From Paenibacillus sp. BIC5C1 (lineage in GTDB: Bacteria > Bacillota > Bacilli > Paenibacillales > Paenibacillaceae): 64,000 bases of DNA. The stretch is from assembly GCF_032399705.1 (NCBI RefSeq), contig NZ_CP135922.1:4588001-4652000 (forward strand), given 5' to 3'. Position numbers and translations under genes: made by a program. Below the pieces are notes generated by a model. The model saw nothing but the letters and a program-made list of their open reading frames with translations, did no database searches and had not been told where the DNA came from. The stretch's first letter is position 1. Every line of letters begins with the position of its first letter. Positions 25,651 through 34,763 of the stretch are shown piece by piece.

Positions 25651-26820
25651 TTAGTAATTCTCCAGTTGATTATTGTAGTTGGCAAAGTTCGCTCGGATTT
25701 CCTCCATGGAATCTCCACCAAATTTCTCAAGGAAAGCTTTTGCAATTTCCCAGGCCACCACATGCTCCATAACGACACTCGCTGCCGGAACAGCACATGC
25801 ATCAGAACGCTCGACCTGAGCAGTAAATGCTTCTTTAGTATCGATATCCACACTTTGAAGCGGTTTGTACAACGTAGGAATAGGTTTCATAACTCCACGT
25901 ACCACTACTGGCATACCGTTAGTCATTCCGCCCTCGAATCCGCCCAAACGGTTGGTAGCTCGATGATAACCACGCTCTTCACTATGCACGATTTCATCAT
26001 GCACTTGAGAACCACGAATCGTTCCAGCTTCGAACCCAATACCAATTTCCACACCCTTGAATGCGTTAATGGACATCACACCCTGAGCAATCCGTGCATC
26101 GAGTTTCCGGTCATACTGTACGTGGCTACCAAGCCCTACAGGCACCCCTTCAACGATGCATTCCACGATTCCTCCGATGGAGTCGCCTTCCTGCTTGATC
26201 TGATCAATGTAGGCTTCCATCTTTTTCTCAGTTTCGGCATCAGTTACACGTACGGAGGAAGCTTCTGTCACTTCGATCAGTTCATCGATCGGCAGATCCT
26301 GATAAGGAGCTTCGATTTCTCCGATACGCAACACACGTCCAGCTACTTTGATTCCGAATTCAGCAAGGAATTGACGTGCAATAGCACCACATGCTACACG
26401 CACCGTTGTTTCACGGGCACTGGAACGTTCCAGTACATTACGCAAATCTTTCAGGTTATATTTGAGCCCACCATTCAAGTCGGCATGTCCCGGACGTGGA
26501 CGATGAACGCGACGTTTCTCTTCGTCACTGCCTTCAATCGGCTCAATATTCATAATATTCTGCCAGTGTTTCCAGTCATTATTTTGAACAACCAACGCTA
26601 CGGGAGCACCCGTTGTATATCCGTGACGGATACCACCAACGAAATTGGCCTGATCCTTCTCAATTTGCATGCGGCGTCCACGGCCGTATCCCTTCTGGCG
26701 GCGGTGAAGCTGAAAATTCAGTTCTTCAAAATCAATATTCAGATTGCTTGGCAATCCTTCAATAATTGCGGTTAATTGGGGTCCGTGCGTCTCCCCTGCG
26801 GTTAAATAGCGTAAACTCAT
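25651..26820 (-). CDS. aroC: Chorismate synthase
   Basis: Flavin-dependent last step to chorismate (called aroF in B. subtilis). 389 residues from the ATG at 26820, which has GGGGGAA eight bases upstream. Visible: [10 protein letters not shown] at the N-terminus, [12 protein letters not shown] near 45-56, [15 protein letters not shown] near residue 113, [14 protein letters not shown], and the C-terminal [12 protein letters not shown]. First of aroC-aroB-aroH. Confidence 0.97.
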   Translation of the reverse strand: MSLRYLTAGETHGPQLTAIIEGLPSNLNIDFEELNFQLHRRQKGYGRGRRMQIEKDQANFVGGIRHGYTTGAPVALVVQNNDWKHWQNIMNIEPIEGSDEEKRRVHRPRPGHADLNGGLKYNLKDLRNVLERSSARETTVRVACGAIARQFLAEFGIKVAGRVLRIGEIEAPYQDLPIDELIEVTEASSVRVTDAETEKKMEAYIDQIKQEGDSIGGIVECIVEGVPVGLGSHVQYDRKLDARIAQGVMSINAFKGVEIGIGFEAGTIRGSQVHDEIVHSEERGYHRATNRLGGFEGGMTNGMPVVVRGVMKPIPTLYKPLQSVDIDTKEAFTAQVERSDACAVPAASVVMEHVVAWEIAKAFLEKFGGDSMEEIRANFANYNNQLENY

Positions 26821-27004
26821 AATACGTTCCCCCTTTAAACTGTTAAACTTCACATTGCTAAAATCCCATAATTTCTTTGCTTATTATAGTATAGCTGACC
26901 GGCTTTGACAAGAAAGCGGGTCGTTTCTTGTCCGAAATGGATAGGACTCGATTGGGGAGTGATTGAGATTCTGACGTGTCTGAGAAATATCCATTCATCC
27001 ATTA

Positions 27005-27051
27005 TGCAAATAACCGCCTGGACACATTCACATGTGCATGCCAGACGGTTA
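27005..27051 (-). terminator. Hairpin downstream of cheR
   Basis: AACCGTCTGG pairs with CCAGGCGGTT (one G-U) around a loop, then ATTTGC on the minus strand. A weak T run follows, so partial read-through into aroC is possible. Nothing else was seen in 26821-27065. Confidence 0.5.
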
Positions 27052-27065
27052 TGAAATAATTGAAA

Positions 27066-27860
27066 TTATTTTTTGCGATAAAAGAATGTTTCCGCTGTCT
27101 CCAGACCATATTGTCCCGGGGAGAAAATTTGTTCCGTACTGCCCACGAACAAAATACCACCTGGACGCAAACTTGTTGCAAACTTGTGATACAACAGGTT
27201 TTTGGCTTCCTCAGTAAAATAGATCATGACATTTCGGCACACAATCAGATCATACCCTTCGTCAAAACGATCCAGCAACAGATTTTGCTTCATGAACTTG
27301 ACTGAACTTTTCAGTTGTTCATCAATACGGTACACCAAGCCATCCTGCTTGAAGTAACGATTGGCCGTTTCCTTCGGAACATCTTTGAGCGAGCGTTCCA
27401 TATAACGCCCTTCCTTGGCTTTGGCGAGAGCGCCTTCATCCAAGTCACTTGCCGTAATGGAGCTTCCTTTCAGAATGCCCATCGTGTCCAGAATCATCGC
27501 CAGAGTGTAAGGTTCTTCGCCTGTGGAACAAGCGGCACTCCACACTTTAACGCCACGCTTCGAACCCAATAACTCAGGCAGGATTTCATCCCGCAGTACT
27601 TCCCAGCGATTAGGGTTACGCCAAAATTCCGAGACGTTAATGGTCATTCGGTCCAGAAACTCGTAAAACAGGGACTTGTCCTTTTGCATGGCATCAAAAA
27701 AGATAGAAAACGTATGAAATCCGTTTTTGTTACGAAGTGTGGTCAGCCGTCTTTTCATCTGGCCTTCCTTGTATTGAGCAAGATCAATGCCTGTGCTCTC
27801 TTTGATTTTCCGAATAAATCCGGCGTAATCCGGGTCTAGTAGTTGTTCCTGCTCCAGCAT
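27066..27860 (-). CDS. cheR: Chemotaxis protein methyltransferase CheR
   Basis: S-adenosylmethionine-dependent methylation of glutamates on chemoreceptors. The 264 residues have an N-terminal helical domain ([20 protein letters not shown]), the KRRLTTLR positively charged segment, NVSEFWRNP and the SAM-binding [17 protein letters not shown] near residue 108, and [12 protein letters not shown] near residue 210. In B. subtilis cheR is likewise placed between ndk and aroF, away from other che genes. Confidence 0.95.
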   Translation of the reverse strand: MLEQEQLLDPDYAGFIRKIKESTGIDLAQYKEGQMKRRLTTLRNKNGFHTFSIFFDAMQKDKSLFYEFLDRMTINVSEFWRNPNRWEVLRDEILPELLGSKRGVKVWSAACSTGEEPYTLAMILDTMGILKGSSITASDLDEGALAKAKEGRYMERSLKDVPKETANRYFKQDGLVYRIDEQLKSSVKFMKQNLLLDRFDEGYDLIVCRNVMIYFTEEAKNLLYHKFATSLRPGGILFVGSTEQIFSPGQYGLETAETFFYRKK

Positions 27861-27884
27861 CGTATCACCCTTCTGGCTAAAAAA

Positions 27885-28328
27885 TTACAACCAGGCTGCG
27901 ATGCTCTTGTCGTACGTTACCAGCTCATCCGGAGTAAAGAAGTTTGCTGCTTCACGAGTGGCGCTTTCCGGTGAATCCGCCCCATGAATCAGATTATGCG
28001 GTGTGTGGCTGGCGAAATCTCCGCGAATTGTACCCGGAGCCGCTTCCTTCACATTGGTTTTCCCGATTACGATGCGCGCAAGTGCCACGATGTCGTCACC
28101 TTCCCAGACCATAGCAAATACAGGTCCAGATGTGATAAAACGAACCAGATCATCGAAGAACGGTTTCCCCTCATGTTCAGCATAATGGCGTTTGGCCTGA
28201 TCTTCAGACATCTGCACCAGTTTGCCTGCCACCAACTTAAATCCTTTATCTTCCAGACGGCTAACGATACGCCCTATCAATCCACGCTGCACACCATCCG
28301 GTTTCACCATCAAAAATGTACGATCCAT
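27885..28328 (-). CDS. ndk: Nucleoside diphosphate kinase
   Basis: Balances nucleoside triphosphates by a phosphohistidine ping-pong mechanism. 147 residues from the ATG at 28328 (AGGAG eight bases upstream). Motifs: [13 protein letters not shown] at the N-terminus, active-site histidine in [18 protein letters not shown] (about residue 115), and [11 protein letters not shown] near residue 50. Confidence 0.97.
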   Translation of the reverse strand: MDRTFLMVKPDGVQRGLIGRIVSRLEDKGFKLVAGKLVQMSEDQAKRHYAEHEGKPFFDDLVRFITSGPVFAMVWEGDDIVALARIVIGKTNVKEAAPGTIRGDFASHTPHNLIHGADSPESATREAANFFTPDELVTYDKSIAAWL

Positions 28329-28519
28329 AGACTCACTCCTCACTCACGGTTCAAAGTTATTTCATTATGTAAACGTAATCCCTTTGATTGTAACATACAT
28401 GTCCAAATCCTCCCAATGAGGAATATCACATGAATGTTATTTTTTTTGAGTGAGAACAGCTAAACGAGGAACTCCATTCAAGAATGACTCCACCCATAGC
28501 AGAGTAATGCCCAAACATA

Positions 28520-29494
28520 TTAATGCGTACGTTTGACCACAAAATGAGCGATATCACGCAAGTTTTTGGTGGTCTTGATGTTAGGCAGTTGATCCAGAGC
28601 ATCGAGCGCTTTCTTCATATATCGGTCGGCCAGGGCTTCTGCTTTAGCAATTCCTTGACTTTGGCGAATCATTCCAATCGCATCGGATGCACTCGCCCGT
28701 CCCTCCTCGTGCTGAACGCGGGTTATCTCCTCCAGCAAAGGCTCACGCAAGTCGGCTTCCTGCAATGCATACAGTACAGGCAGCGTAATATTTCCCTGCT
28801 TCATATCACTGCCTGGAGGCTTACCAAGCTGCTTCTCAGTCCCAACCAGATCAAGGACATCGTCCTGAATCTGGAATGCCATACCCACATTATAACCGTA
28901 GGTGTACAGCAACGAAGATACATGTTCCGGCGCACGAGTAGCAAGCGCCCCCAGCTGGCAGCTGACAGCAATAAGAAGTGCCGTTTTGCGTCGAATTCGC
29001 AAGAGATAGTTACGTACACTTTGCCCCGTATTGAAAAAGTCACGAATTTGTTCCATTTCACCAATGGACATCTGCACCATCGCTTTGGCCAGAATACGGT
29101 GTATCGCCGGATCGGACAGGCCCGCAGTCATCTCAAGTGCCTTGCCGTAAATGTAATCTCCGGTGTACATGGCAATCCGATTATCCCATTTGGACTTCAC
29201 CGTTGGTTTACCTCTCCGCGTTGCAGCATTATCAATAACATCATCGTGAACCAGAGAAGCCGAATGAATCAGTTCCAGCGGAACCGCTACCAGCTTCAGT
29301 CGTTCAATGTCGTATGTACCAAATTTCCCACCGAGTAACACAAATACCGGACGCAAACGCTTACCCCCTGCCTTGAGCAGGTGAAGCGACGTTTCACTTA
29401 GCAGCTTCTGTTCTCCCTGAACACTGCGATACAACTCTTTTTCAATGTAGTCCATGTCTTTTTTTAACAACCCGAAAATATCCAATAGTTTCAT
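28520..29494 (-). CDS. hepT: Heptaprenyl diphosphate synthase component II
   Basis: Catalytic large subunit of the two-component prenyltransferase that makes the menaquinone-7 side chain; works with HepS (32055-32918). The 324 residues show both aspartate-rich motifs, HDDVIDNAATRRGKPT (about 84-99) and FQIQDDVLDLVG (about 210-221), the GGKRLRP start and the TGDYIYGKA. Its ATG overlaps the stop of a short open frame in the preceding 330-base stretch. Confidence 0.94.
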   Translation of the reverse strand: MKLLDIFGLLKKDMDYIEKELYRSVQGEQKLLSETSLHLLKAGGKRLRPVFVLLGGKFGTYDIERLKLVAVPLELIHSASLVHDDVIDNAATRRGKPTVKSKWDNRIAMYTGDYIYGKALEMTAGLSDPAIHRILAKAMVQMSIGEMEQIRDFFNTGQSVRNYLLRIRRKTALLIAVSCQLGALATRAPEHVSSLLYTYGYNVGMAFQIQDDVLDLVGTEKQLGKPPGSDMKQGNITLPVLYALQEADLREPLLEEITRVQHEEGRASASDAIGMIRQSQGIAKAEALADRYMKKALDALDQLPNIKTTKNLRDIAHFVVKRTH

Positions 29495-29831
29495 TCGTTC
29501 ACCCGTGTCAGCGTATTGTCAGTCCATAAATCCATGCTTACCTTCCCCTCCAGCAAGTCGGGCCTGCAGGCATAACGAAAAACCAGGGCTTGCCTTTCCT
29601 GCTTGTGTTCTTCTAGACGTACTAATCTTCTTCGAATGTCAAGGCCGACATCCGGGAATTAAACTCTGCGACTTGTTCTGAAACATAAGTACAGAAGTTG
29701 CCGGAGCATGGGTCAAGGCTGTGGTTCATCCAAACATCACCATCAGCGCTCACCAATACCCCGGGATTGGGGGACGGCAAATTCCCCCTGCAATTCGGTC
29801 AGCAGATTCAAAATTGCAGGAAGCTAGGAAG
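29495..29831 (-). pseudogene. Possible frameshifted remnant of a small gene between ubiX and hepT
   Basis: No intact gene fits these 337 bases, yet three protein-like stretches follow each other in different minus-strand frames: ILNLLTELQGEFAVPQS, then VLVSADGDVWMNHSLDPC continuing to MSALTFEED and a TAG, then LVRLEEHKQERQALVFRYA continuing to LTRVNE, whose TGA overlaps the hepT ATG. Two single-base indels (near a CCCCC run and near GAAGAAGATTAG) would join them into roughly 110 codons. This could be a decayed gene, sequence error, or chance. Confidence 0.35.
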
Positions 29832-30449
29832 CTATCCCCGTTCATCCGGTTCTCCCCATCTGGTAAACAGTTGATGCGGGATGCGCAGACTATCAAGCAC
29901 TTTGCCCACCAGAAACAGAATCAACTCATCCATCGTTTGGGGTTTGTAATAAAAAGCAGGCATGGCCGGTATCATCCGGACACCAAGCCGTGAGAGCTTC
30001 AGCATGTTTTCCAGATGGATGGCATGCAGTGGCGTCTCACGTGGCACCAAAATCAGCGTTCTTCCCTCTTTCATCATGACATCAGCAGCCCGGGACATCA
30101 GATTGTCCGACGACCCTTGTGCAATCGATGAAAGAGTGCCCATGGAGCAAGGCATTATAATCATGCCTTCTGCCAAGAAAGAACCACTTGCGATGGAAGC
30201 ACCAATATCACTAACGGGATGATAGAGCAGGGAACCCGCACGGTTGCCGAATTTTTCTTCCAGCACGCGGTCCCGATTCGTAACATCCCAGTCCATTTCT
30301 TCTTTTAATACACGCCACCCGGCATTGGAGATCACCAGATGCACGGTGTACTCAAGATCAAGCAGCGTTTCAATTAATCTAATGCCATATATACTTCCAC
30401 TGGCCCCGGTAATTCCGACAACTAGTCGTTTATTGTCCGGCTGCTGCAT
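29832..30449 (-). CDS. ubiX: UbiX-family flavin prenyltransferase
   Basis: Makes prenylated FMN, the cofactor of UbiD-type decarboxylases. The 205 residues begin VVGITGASGSIYGIRLIETL (FMN-binding loop), with PCSMGTLSSIAQGSSDNLM near residue 100 and LVPRETPLHAIHLENM near 135, all typical. Its stop and the ubiA-type gene are two bases apart. In a menaquinone cluster it probably supports a UbiD-like decarboxylase of the futalosine route (inference); that partner is not in the window. Confidence 0.92.
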   Translation of the reverse strand: MQQPDNKRLVVGITGASGSIYGIRLIETLLDLEYTVHLVISNAGWRVLKEEMDWDVTNRDRVLEEKFGNRAGSLLYHPVSDIGASIASGSFLAEGMIIMPCSMGTLSSIAQGSSDNLMSRAADVMMKEGRTLILVPRETPLHAIHLENMLKLSRLGVRMIPAMPAFYYKPQTMDELILFLVGKVLDSLRIPHQLFTRWGEPDERG

Positions 30450-30451
30450 CT

Positions 30452-31318
30452 TTATTTCACCGCCAGATCAATTAAAGTAAACGTAAATACAACCAGGCTG
30501 AGCACACTGTTCATTGTAAAGAATGCGGTTTGTACCCGGCTCATGTCATTTGGCGATACAATATAGTGTTCATAGAAGAGAATACCATAAGTAATCAACA
30601 TTCCGGCTCCATACCACCAGCTCAGATCGGTCAACAATAACAAAGCAAGAAAACCGATTGCGGTAATCACGTGAAAGAACTTTGCGATCTGCAATGATTT
30701 GTTAAGACCAAAACGGGAAGGTATGGAATGAAGTCCCTCGCCCTGATCAAAATCCAGATCCTGACATGCATAGATGATATCGAATCCTGCAGTCCAGAAC
30801 ACAATCGTAACGTACAGTACAATCGCTGTCCAATCCATCGTACCCGTTACCGCTACCCAACCCCCAAGTGGAGCCAGACCAATGGTCATACCCAGAACTA
30901 CGTGGCACAACCAGGTGAAACGTTTGGTATATGAATACAATACCAGCATAAATACAGCTATCGGCAGCAGCTGCATGGATAACACGTTAAGGTTGGATGA
31001 GGCCCAGAACAAGAGCACAAATGATACTATGATAAAAATAACGACCTCACCGTTTTTCAACAAACCGGCCGGAATTGCTCTCATCGCGGTACGTGGATTT
31101 TTCTTGTCTATGGCCTGGTCAATCATGCGGTTCAAGCCAAAAGCAGCGCTTCTTGCACCAATCATAGCCAGTAATACCCACATAATCTGCATCCAGGTCG
31201 GGAATGTATCATTCACTACCATGGAACCGAGAATGGCCCCCATAAATGCAAAAGGTAATGCAAAAAGCGTATGTTCAATCTTAATCATTTCTAAAAAGAT
31301 GCGAATTTTCCTAAACAT
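30452..31318 (-). CDS. UbiA-family prenyltransferase, menaquinone biosynthesis (MqnP-like)
   Basis: Integral membrane prenyltransferase with about eight helices in 288 residues. Aspartate-rich sites: FGLNRMIDQAIDKKNPRTA (N-x3-D-x3-D, about 63-82) and YACQDLDFDQGEG (D-x3-D, about 183-195). The 4-hydroxybenzoate polyprenyltransferase-like form beside UbiX, in an organism that uses menaquinone, points to MqnP of the futalosine pathway rather than MenA. AAGGAG precedes the ATG at 31318, which overlaps menG by eight bases. Confidence 0.87.
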   Translation of the reverse strand: MFRKIRIFLEMIKIEHTLFALPFAFMGAILGSMVVNDTFPTWMQIMWVLLAMIGARSAAFGLNRMIDQAIDKKNPRTAMRAIPAGLLKNGEVVIFIIVSFVLLFWASSNLNVLSMQLLPIAVFMLVLYSYTKRFTWLCHVVLGMTIGLAPLGGWVAVTGTMDWTAIVLYVTIVFWTAGFDIIYACQDLDFDQGEGLHSIPSRFGLNKSLQIAKFFHVITAIGFLALLLLTDLSWWYGAGMLITYGILFYEHYIVSPNDMSRVQTAFFTMNSVLSLVVFTFTLIDLAVK

Positions 31319-32039
31319 GCTGATTCTCCTTGGTTCCAATATGCAATGCCGCAATACCTCCGGTCAGAGGATAGGCCTGCACTTGCTTTAATCCGGTTTC
31401 TGCAAAAATGTCGGCCAGTTCCTTCCTACCTGGAAAAAGTGCCAGTGAGTCCGGCAGCCATTTATACTGCTCATAACGTTTGGCAAACAATTTGGCAATG
31501 TTCGGTAATAGTTGTTCGAAATAAAAATAATAAATAGCTTTGAATGGTTGCCATGTCGGCTTAGACAACTCCAGACAAACTACCATGCCTCCCGGCTTCA
31601 CTACACGCTTCATCTCTGACAGAACCTGTCTGAGATCCGGTACATTGCGCAGACCAAATCCAATGGTGACATAATCAAATGAATTGTCTTCAAAGGGAAG
31701 TGACATCGCATTGCCTTGAACCAGCGTGATCTGTTTCTGACGGTTTACAGCATCAACTTTGGTCTGTCCAACTTCCAGCATATTGCTGCTAAAATCAAGT
31801 CCATGCATGTGACCCGTTTCACTTGCCTGAGCCATGGCAAGTGTCCAGTCACACGTGCCGCAGCACAAATCGAGACCGGTATCGCCTTTGGACATATTCA
31901 TTTTCTTCATGGTAAATTTACGCCAAGCCTTGTGTCTGCGGAAACTCAGAATATCATTCATGACGTCATATTTACCAGCTATACTCTGAAAAACAGAATG
32001 GACAAATTCTTCTTTAGGTTTGGTCTCTCCGCTCCCCAT
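31311..32039 (-). CDS. menG: Demethylmenaquinone methyltransferase
   Basis: SAM-dependent C-methylation, last step of menaquinone synthesis (MenG/UbiE). The 242 residues have FQSIAGKYDVMNDILSF, the SAM motif GLDLCCGTCDWTLAMA (about 56-71), VTIGFGLRNVPD near 128 and KRVVKPGG. Its 3' end overlaps the ubiA-type gene. In Bacillus menG lies between hepS and hepT in the same way. Confidence 0.95.
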   Translation of the reverse strand: MGSGETKPKEEFVHSVFQSIAGKYDVMNDILSFRRHKAWRKFTMKKMNMSKGDTGLDLCCGTCDWTLAMAQASETGHMHGLDFSSNMLEVGQTKVDAVNRQKQITLVQGNAMSLPFEDNSFDYVTIGFGLRNVPDLRQVLSEMKRVVKPGGMVVCLELSKPTWQPFKAIYYFYFEQLLPNIAKLFAKRYEQYKWLPDSLALFPGRKELADIFAETGLKQVQAYPLTGGIAALHIGTKENQHV

Positions 32040-32054
32040 TCGTCTGTCTCCCCC

Positions 32055-32918
32055 TCAATCTTCCCTAACTGCCGCATGTGAAGGCTGCAAATACGTCAGG
32101 TAAGGTTCCAGGATTGCATTGATCTCATGCAGACCCAGTTGATCTTCCTCGTCTTGCAGCAACAGTTGTATACGGTGTGTACACTCACGAAGCTTGTCCA
32201 GCAAAAACTCGCCGATCCGATACTTCAGCACCATACCGCTCCATGCTCTTGTATCCGGCTCGGACTGACGCAGCATTTTCCGCTCATCGTCATTACCGTA
32301 CTCGTAAATATGCCAGAAAGCATAACTGTGATAAAAACTCTGTTCGTCATTCATCCGACGCAGCTCTACCATAATTGCCTCGCAGTAGCTGAATTCGGCC
32401 AACAGATCGTTCCATAGCGAAGCTTCGTTATCGCGGATCATGCCTGTAAAAGAAAGAAACAGCTGCATCTTCAGCTGTACTGTTTCACGCAAGTATTCTT
32501 CAGCCGAAACGAGAAGCTTTTTCATCCGTTCATACAGCGTCATCTTGCGTGCATTCACTTCGGATACAGCACCACTAAGTTTACCGATCATTTCAATTTT
32601 GCCTGCATGGGCAAGCAACTGATAGAAACGGCTACTGAAATAATCTCCGGCAAGCACGTTCAGCTGGCGTGAGCGCATCTCCAGTTCTCTACGCTCTCCG
32701 GATATCGTATCGATTCGATCATGCGTATCCATGGCCAACTGAACGAGCGAGGTTGCAAGAGCGTATAGCTCATCATGAACCTTTTCGTCTGTGCGGCCCA
32801 CAAATACCTGCAGCAGACGAGCCCGGCTATCCGGAAATGATGGGATTTCCGTATGTTGTCGAATCATGTCGTAATCCGTATATTTCTTTGCTAGTTGGGG
32901 TACGCGATATGAATTCAT
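32055..32918 (-). CDS. hepS: Heptaprenyl diphosphate synthase component 1
   Basis: Non-catalytic small subunit that pairs with HepT. 287 residues from the ATG at 32918, which follows GGAGGCTGAGA. The helical sequence is divergent as usual for HepS; the anchor is ALATSLVQLAMDTHDRI and the LNVLAGDYFSSRFYQLLA stretch at about 105-122, which is well conserved. Synteny mtrB-hepS-menG confirms it. Confidence 0.9.
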   Translation of the reverse strand: MNSYRVPQLAKKYTDYDMIRQHTEIPSFPDSRARLLQVFVGRTDEKVHDELYALATSLVQLAMDTHDRIDTISGERRELEMRSRQLNVLAGDYFSSRFYQLLAHAGKIEMIGKLSGAVSEVNARKMTLYERMKKLLVSAEEYLRETVQLKMQLFLSFTGMIRDNEASLWNDLLAEFSYCEAIMVELRRMNDEQSFYHSYAFWHIYEYGNDDERKMLRQSEPDTRAWSGMVLKYRIGEFLLDKLRECTHRIQLLLQDEEDQLGLHEINAILEPYLTYLQPSHAAVRED

Positions 32919-33019
32919 TCTCAGCCTCCGAGCCTTTGCATTGTTAAACCATTTCTGCACTACAATCTTATATATTATAGCATATGTTTATCGGGCACGC
33001 ACTGAATCATGCTATTCTA

Positions 33020-33571
33020 TTACCCCTGACTTGACATTTCGAATTGCTTCTTCCAAAGTTCGGTCTCCATCATGTGAAACCAGTCCTTCAATTCGTCCGA
33101 GAGGATCGGACTATTCCAGTCTCGAAGCGTTTCGATTGCATACATCGGCCATTCCCCACGTCGAAAATCGGCAGCGAGCAACAGATGTCTTTTGTGAAGC
33201 CATTCATCCTCTGCCATAACACGCAGCATCACCTGTTCCACGTTATCGAGACTTCGAAAGCCCAGATCTGCCACAGCGGCCATATTGCCATAGATTTCAG
33301 TGTAACTTGTGCTGGTTCCGGTAACCTTTAGATCAAGCGTCAAAATGGATTGTTTCCACTCCACCCTGGCAATGGGTGTCGATAATTTCATGGTGCTCAG
33401 CACATCCACCAGATTGTCTTCTGTCAGCTGGACAGGATGCTGCGCCGCAGAAACGGGTTGTACGTTTTCACCGCCCCAGGTACGCATATGTAAGGTTTGT
33501 ATGGCAACAAGCAGAAGGACCGCCGCAACCGTTGCCAGCAGTGAAGCAGTCACGATCATCCGCGGTTTCAT
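33020..33571 (-). CDS. Uncharacterised membrane-anchored exported protein
   Basis: 183 residues; GGGAGG precedes the ATG. The N-terminus (PRMIVTASLLATVAAVLLLVA) is one hydrophobic anchor or uncleaved signal, the rest is a soluble domain outside the membrane with a helical tail (DELKDWFHMMETELWKKQ). I recognise no family with confidence. It lies between mtrB and hepS on the same strand, with only short gaps, and mtrB has its own terminator upstream. Confidence 0.75.
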   Translation of the reverse strand: MKPRMIVTASLLATVAAVLLLVAIQTLHMRTWGGENVQPVSAAQHPVQLTEDNLVDVLSTMKLSTPIARVEWKQSILTLDLKVTGTSTSYTEIYGNMAAVADLGFRSLDNVEQVMLRVMAEDEWLHKRHLLLAADFRRGEWPMYAIETLRDWNSPILSDELKDWFHMMETELWKKQFEMSSQG

Positions 33572-33639
33572 AAATGCCTCCCTGCCCTTACCTGTTAGTG
33601 TAGTCTGTCCGGTAAAGGCTCATACCTCATTGTACAATG

Positions 33640-33661
33640 AAAAAAAGCAGGCTATGCCTGC
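33640..33661 (-). terminator. Intrinsic terminator of mtrB
   Basis: GCAGGC-ATA-GCCTGC followed by seven T on the minus strand, starting eight bases after the mtrB stop. Confidence 0.85.
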
Positions 33662-33669
33662 AATTTTCA

Positions 33670-33900
33670 TTATTCCGACTGAATCTGGCCATGCTTTGTA
33701 ATCAGGGTAGCTTTTCCACGGATTTTAATGGCGGAAGTATGATTGGTAAACTGGGCAAACATGACTTCTCCCTTATCCAGTTTCTCCGTATGGTGGAAGC
33801 GGGTATCCTGACCCCGGGTTAAGCCAATCACCTGAACACCGTTCTCCTCCGCCTTAATTACGATATAATCACTGCCGGTTGGATGATCCATCACGCACAT
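33670..33900 (-). CDS. mtrB: Tryptophan RNA-binding attenuation protein TRAP
   Basis: Forms an 11-subunit ring that, with tryptophan bound, wraps eleven G/UAG triplets in trp mRNA. 76 residues from the ATG at 33900 (AAGGAG five bases upstream). The body [18 protein letters not shown] then [19 protein letters not shown] and RGKATL is close to B. subtilis TRAP; the RNA-contact residues corresponding to Lys37, Lys56 and Arg58 (EKLDKG and AIKIRG) are kept. Its expected target, with exactly eleven triplets, is at 24065-24120. Confidence 0.96.
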   Translation of the reverse strand: MCVMDHPTGSDYIVIKAEENGVQVIGLTRGQDTRFHHTEKLDKGEVMFAQFTNHTSAIKIRGKATLITKHGQIQSE

Positions 33901-34038
33901 CCCCTCTCCTTGTTCAATAGCGTTAATGATGATAAATATTGTTTCATTTGTCAACCAGCCCTTATGTGAATGGAGCGCAATAATCTGTTACTCCCAGGTC
34001 ATACTACAAGTGATCCAGCCACAGAAAGGAGAGTCTCT

Positions 34039-34200
34039 ATGAAGTACATTCCCGCAGCACTGACAGACGAGCATATTCACCAGTTAAAAGAAACCGAACA
34101 GCATCTGTCCGCAGCCGCTGGAGAAGAACTTATTCTGATTGCCTATGCCCAGCAACCGGATGATCCGGAATCGCAAGATGGCAGGAAGAAAATTAATTAA
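34039..34200 (+). CDS. Small uncharacterised protein of 53 residues
   Basis: Plus strand, divergent from mtrB and convergent with hbs. ATG at 34039 has AAAGGAG nine bases upstream. The sequence begins MKYIPAALTDEHIHQLKETE, is acidic and mostly helical with a hydrophobic strand ELILIAYAQQ, and ends GRKKIN. No recognised domain, no signal peptide. A shared hairpin terminator follows. In B. subtilis folE (mtrA) occupies the corresponding interval between hbs and mtrB; no folE is seen here. Confidence 0.65.
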   Translation: MKYIPAALTDEHIHQLKETEQHLSAAAGEELILIAYAQQPDDPESQDGRKKIN

Positions 34201-34205
34201 AGGAC

Positions 34206-34241
34206 AAAAGAAAAGGCCGTGAACAAGTCACGGTCTTTTTG
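34206..34241. terminator. Bidirectional terminator between the 53-residue gene and hbs
   Basis: GGCCGTGA/TCACGGTC stem (34215-34235) with A run on the left and T run on the right, serving both convergent genes. Confidence 0.82.
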
Positions 34242-34266
34242 TCGACATATGGAATATGTAGAAATC

Positions 34267-34539
34267 TTATTTAATTCCGTCTTTGAGCGCTTTACCTGGT
34301 TTGAATGCAGGAATTTTGCTCGCAGGAATTTCGATTTCTTCACCTGTTTGCGGGTTGCGTCCTTTACGTGCAGAGCGCTCGCGAACTTCGAAGTTCCCAA
34401 AACCAACCAATTGTACTTTGTCTCCGCTTTGAAGAGCCTCAGAGATTGCTTCGAATACGGCATCAACCGCTTTCGTTACATCCTTTTTGGACAATTCAGT
34501 CGCTTCGGACACGTGTGTAATCAAGTCTGATTTGTTCAT
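34267..34539 (-). CDS. hbs: DNA-binding protein HU
   Basis: Nucleoid protein that bends DNA as a dimer. 90 residues from ATG at 34539 with a very strong AGGAGGTG site; longer readings lack one. Begins [20 protein letters not shown]; the DNA-binding arm is [20 protein letters not shown], then [19 protein letters not shown]. Length and sequence are canonical. A promoter-like pair of hexamers lies 200 bases upstream. Confidence 0.98.
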   Translation of the reverse strand: MNKSDLITHVSEATELSKKDVTKAVDAVFEAISEALQSGDKVQLVGFGNFEVRERSARKGRNPQTGEEIEIPASKIPAFKPGKALKDGIK

Positions 34540-34734
34540 TTGTTTTTTCACCTCCTGAATCAATGTCCTGAATGTTATACTGTGTTTCCGTTTTATAGCG
34601 AAATATACGTTCATACACAAAAAATCTACGTACATCTTGAGCGTGATGAACAGAAATCTCGGCCTTCGGTCAACAGTCATTTCTGGCAGAATGTCGCCTG
34701 AAACAAAGGTTGTTTCAGACGCCGAACAAATTTT

Positions 34735-34763
34735 ATACTAATACAGACAGCACACAATTTCAA
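34735..34763 (-). promoter_or_regulatory. Candidate promoter of hbs
   Basis: Minus strand -35 TTGAAA (34758-34763), 17-base spacer, -10 TAGTAT (34735-34740), overlapping the 3' end of the transporter permease gene and leaving a leader of about 190 bases before hbs. Confidence 0.5.

Noticed and set aside
25666..26775. 369-codon plus-strand open frame
   Set aside because: Antisense of chorismate synthase, which has all family motifs; no ribosome site on the plus strand.
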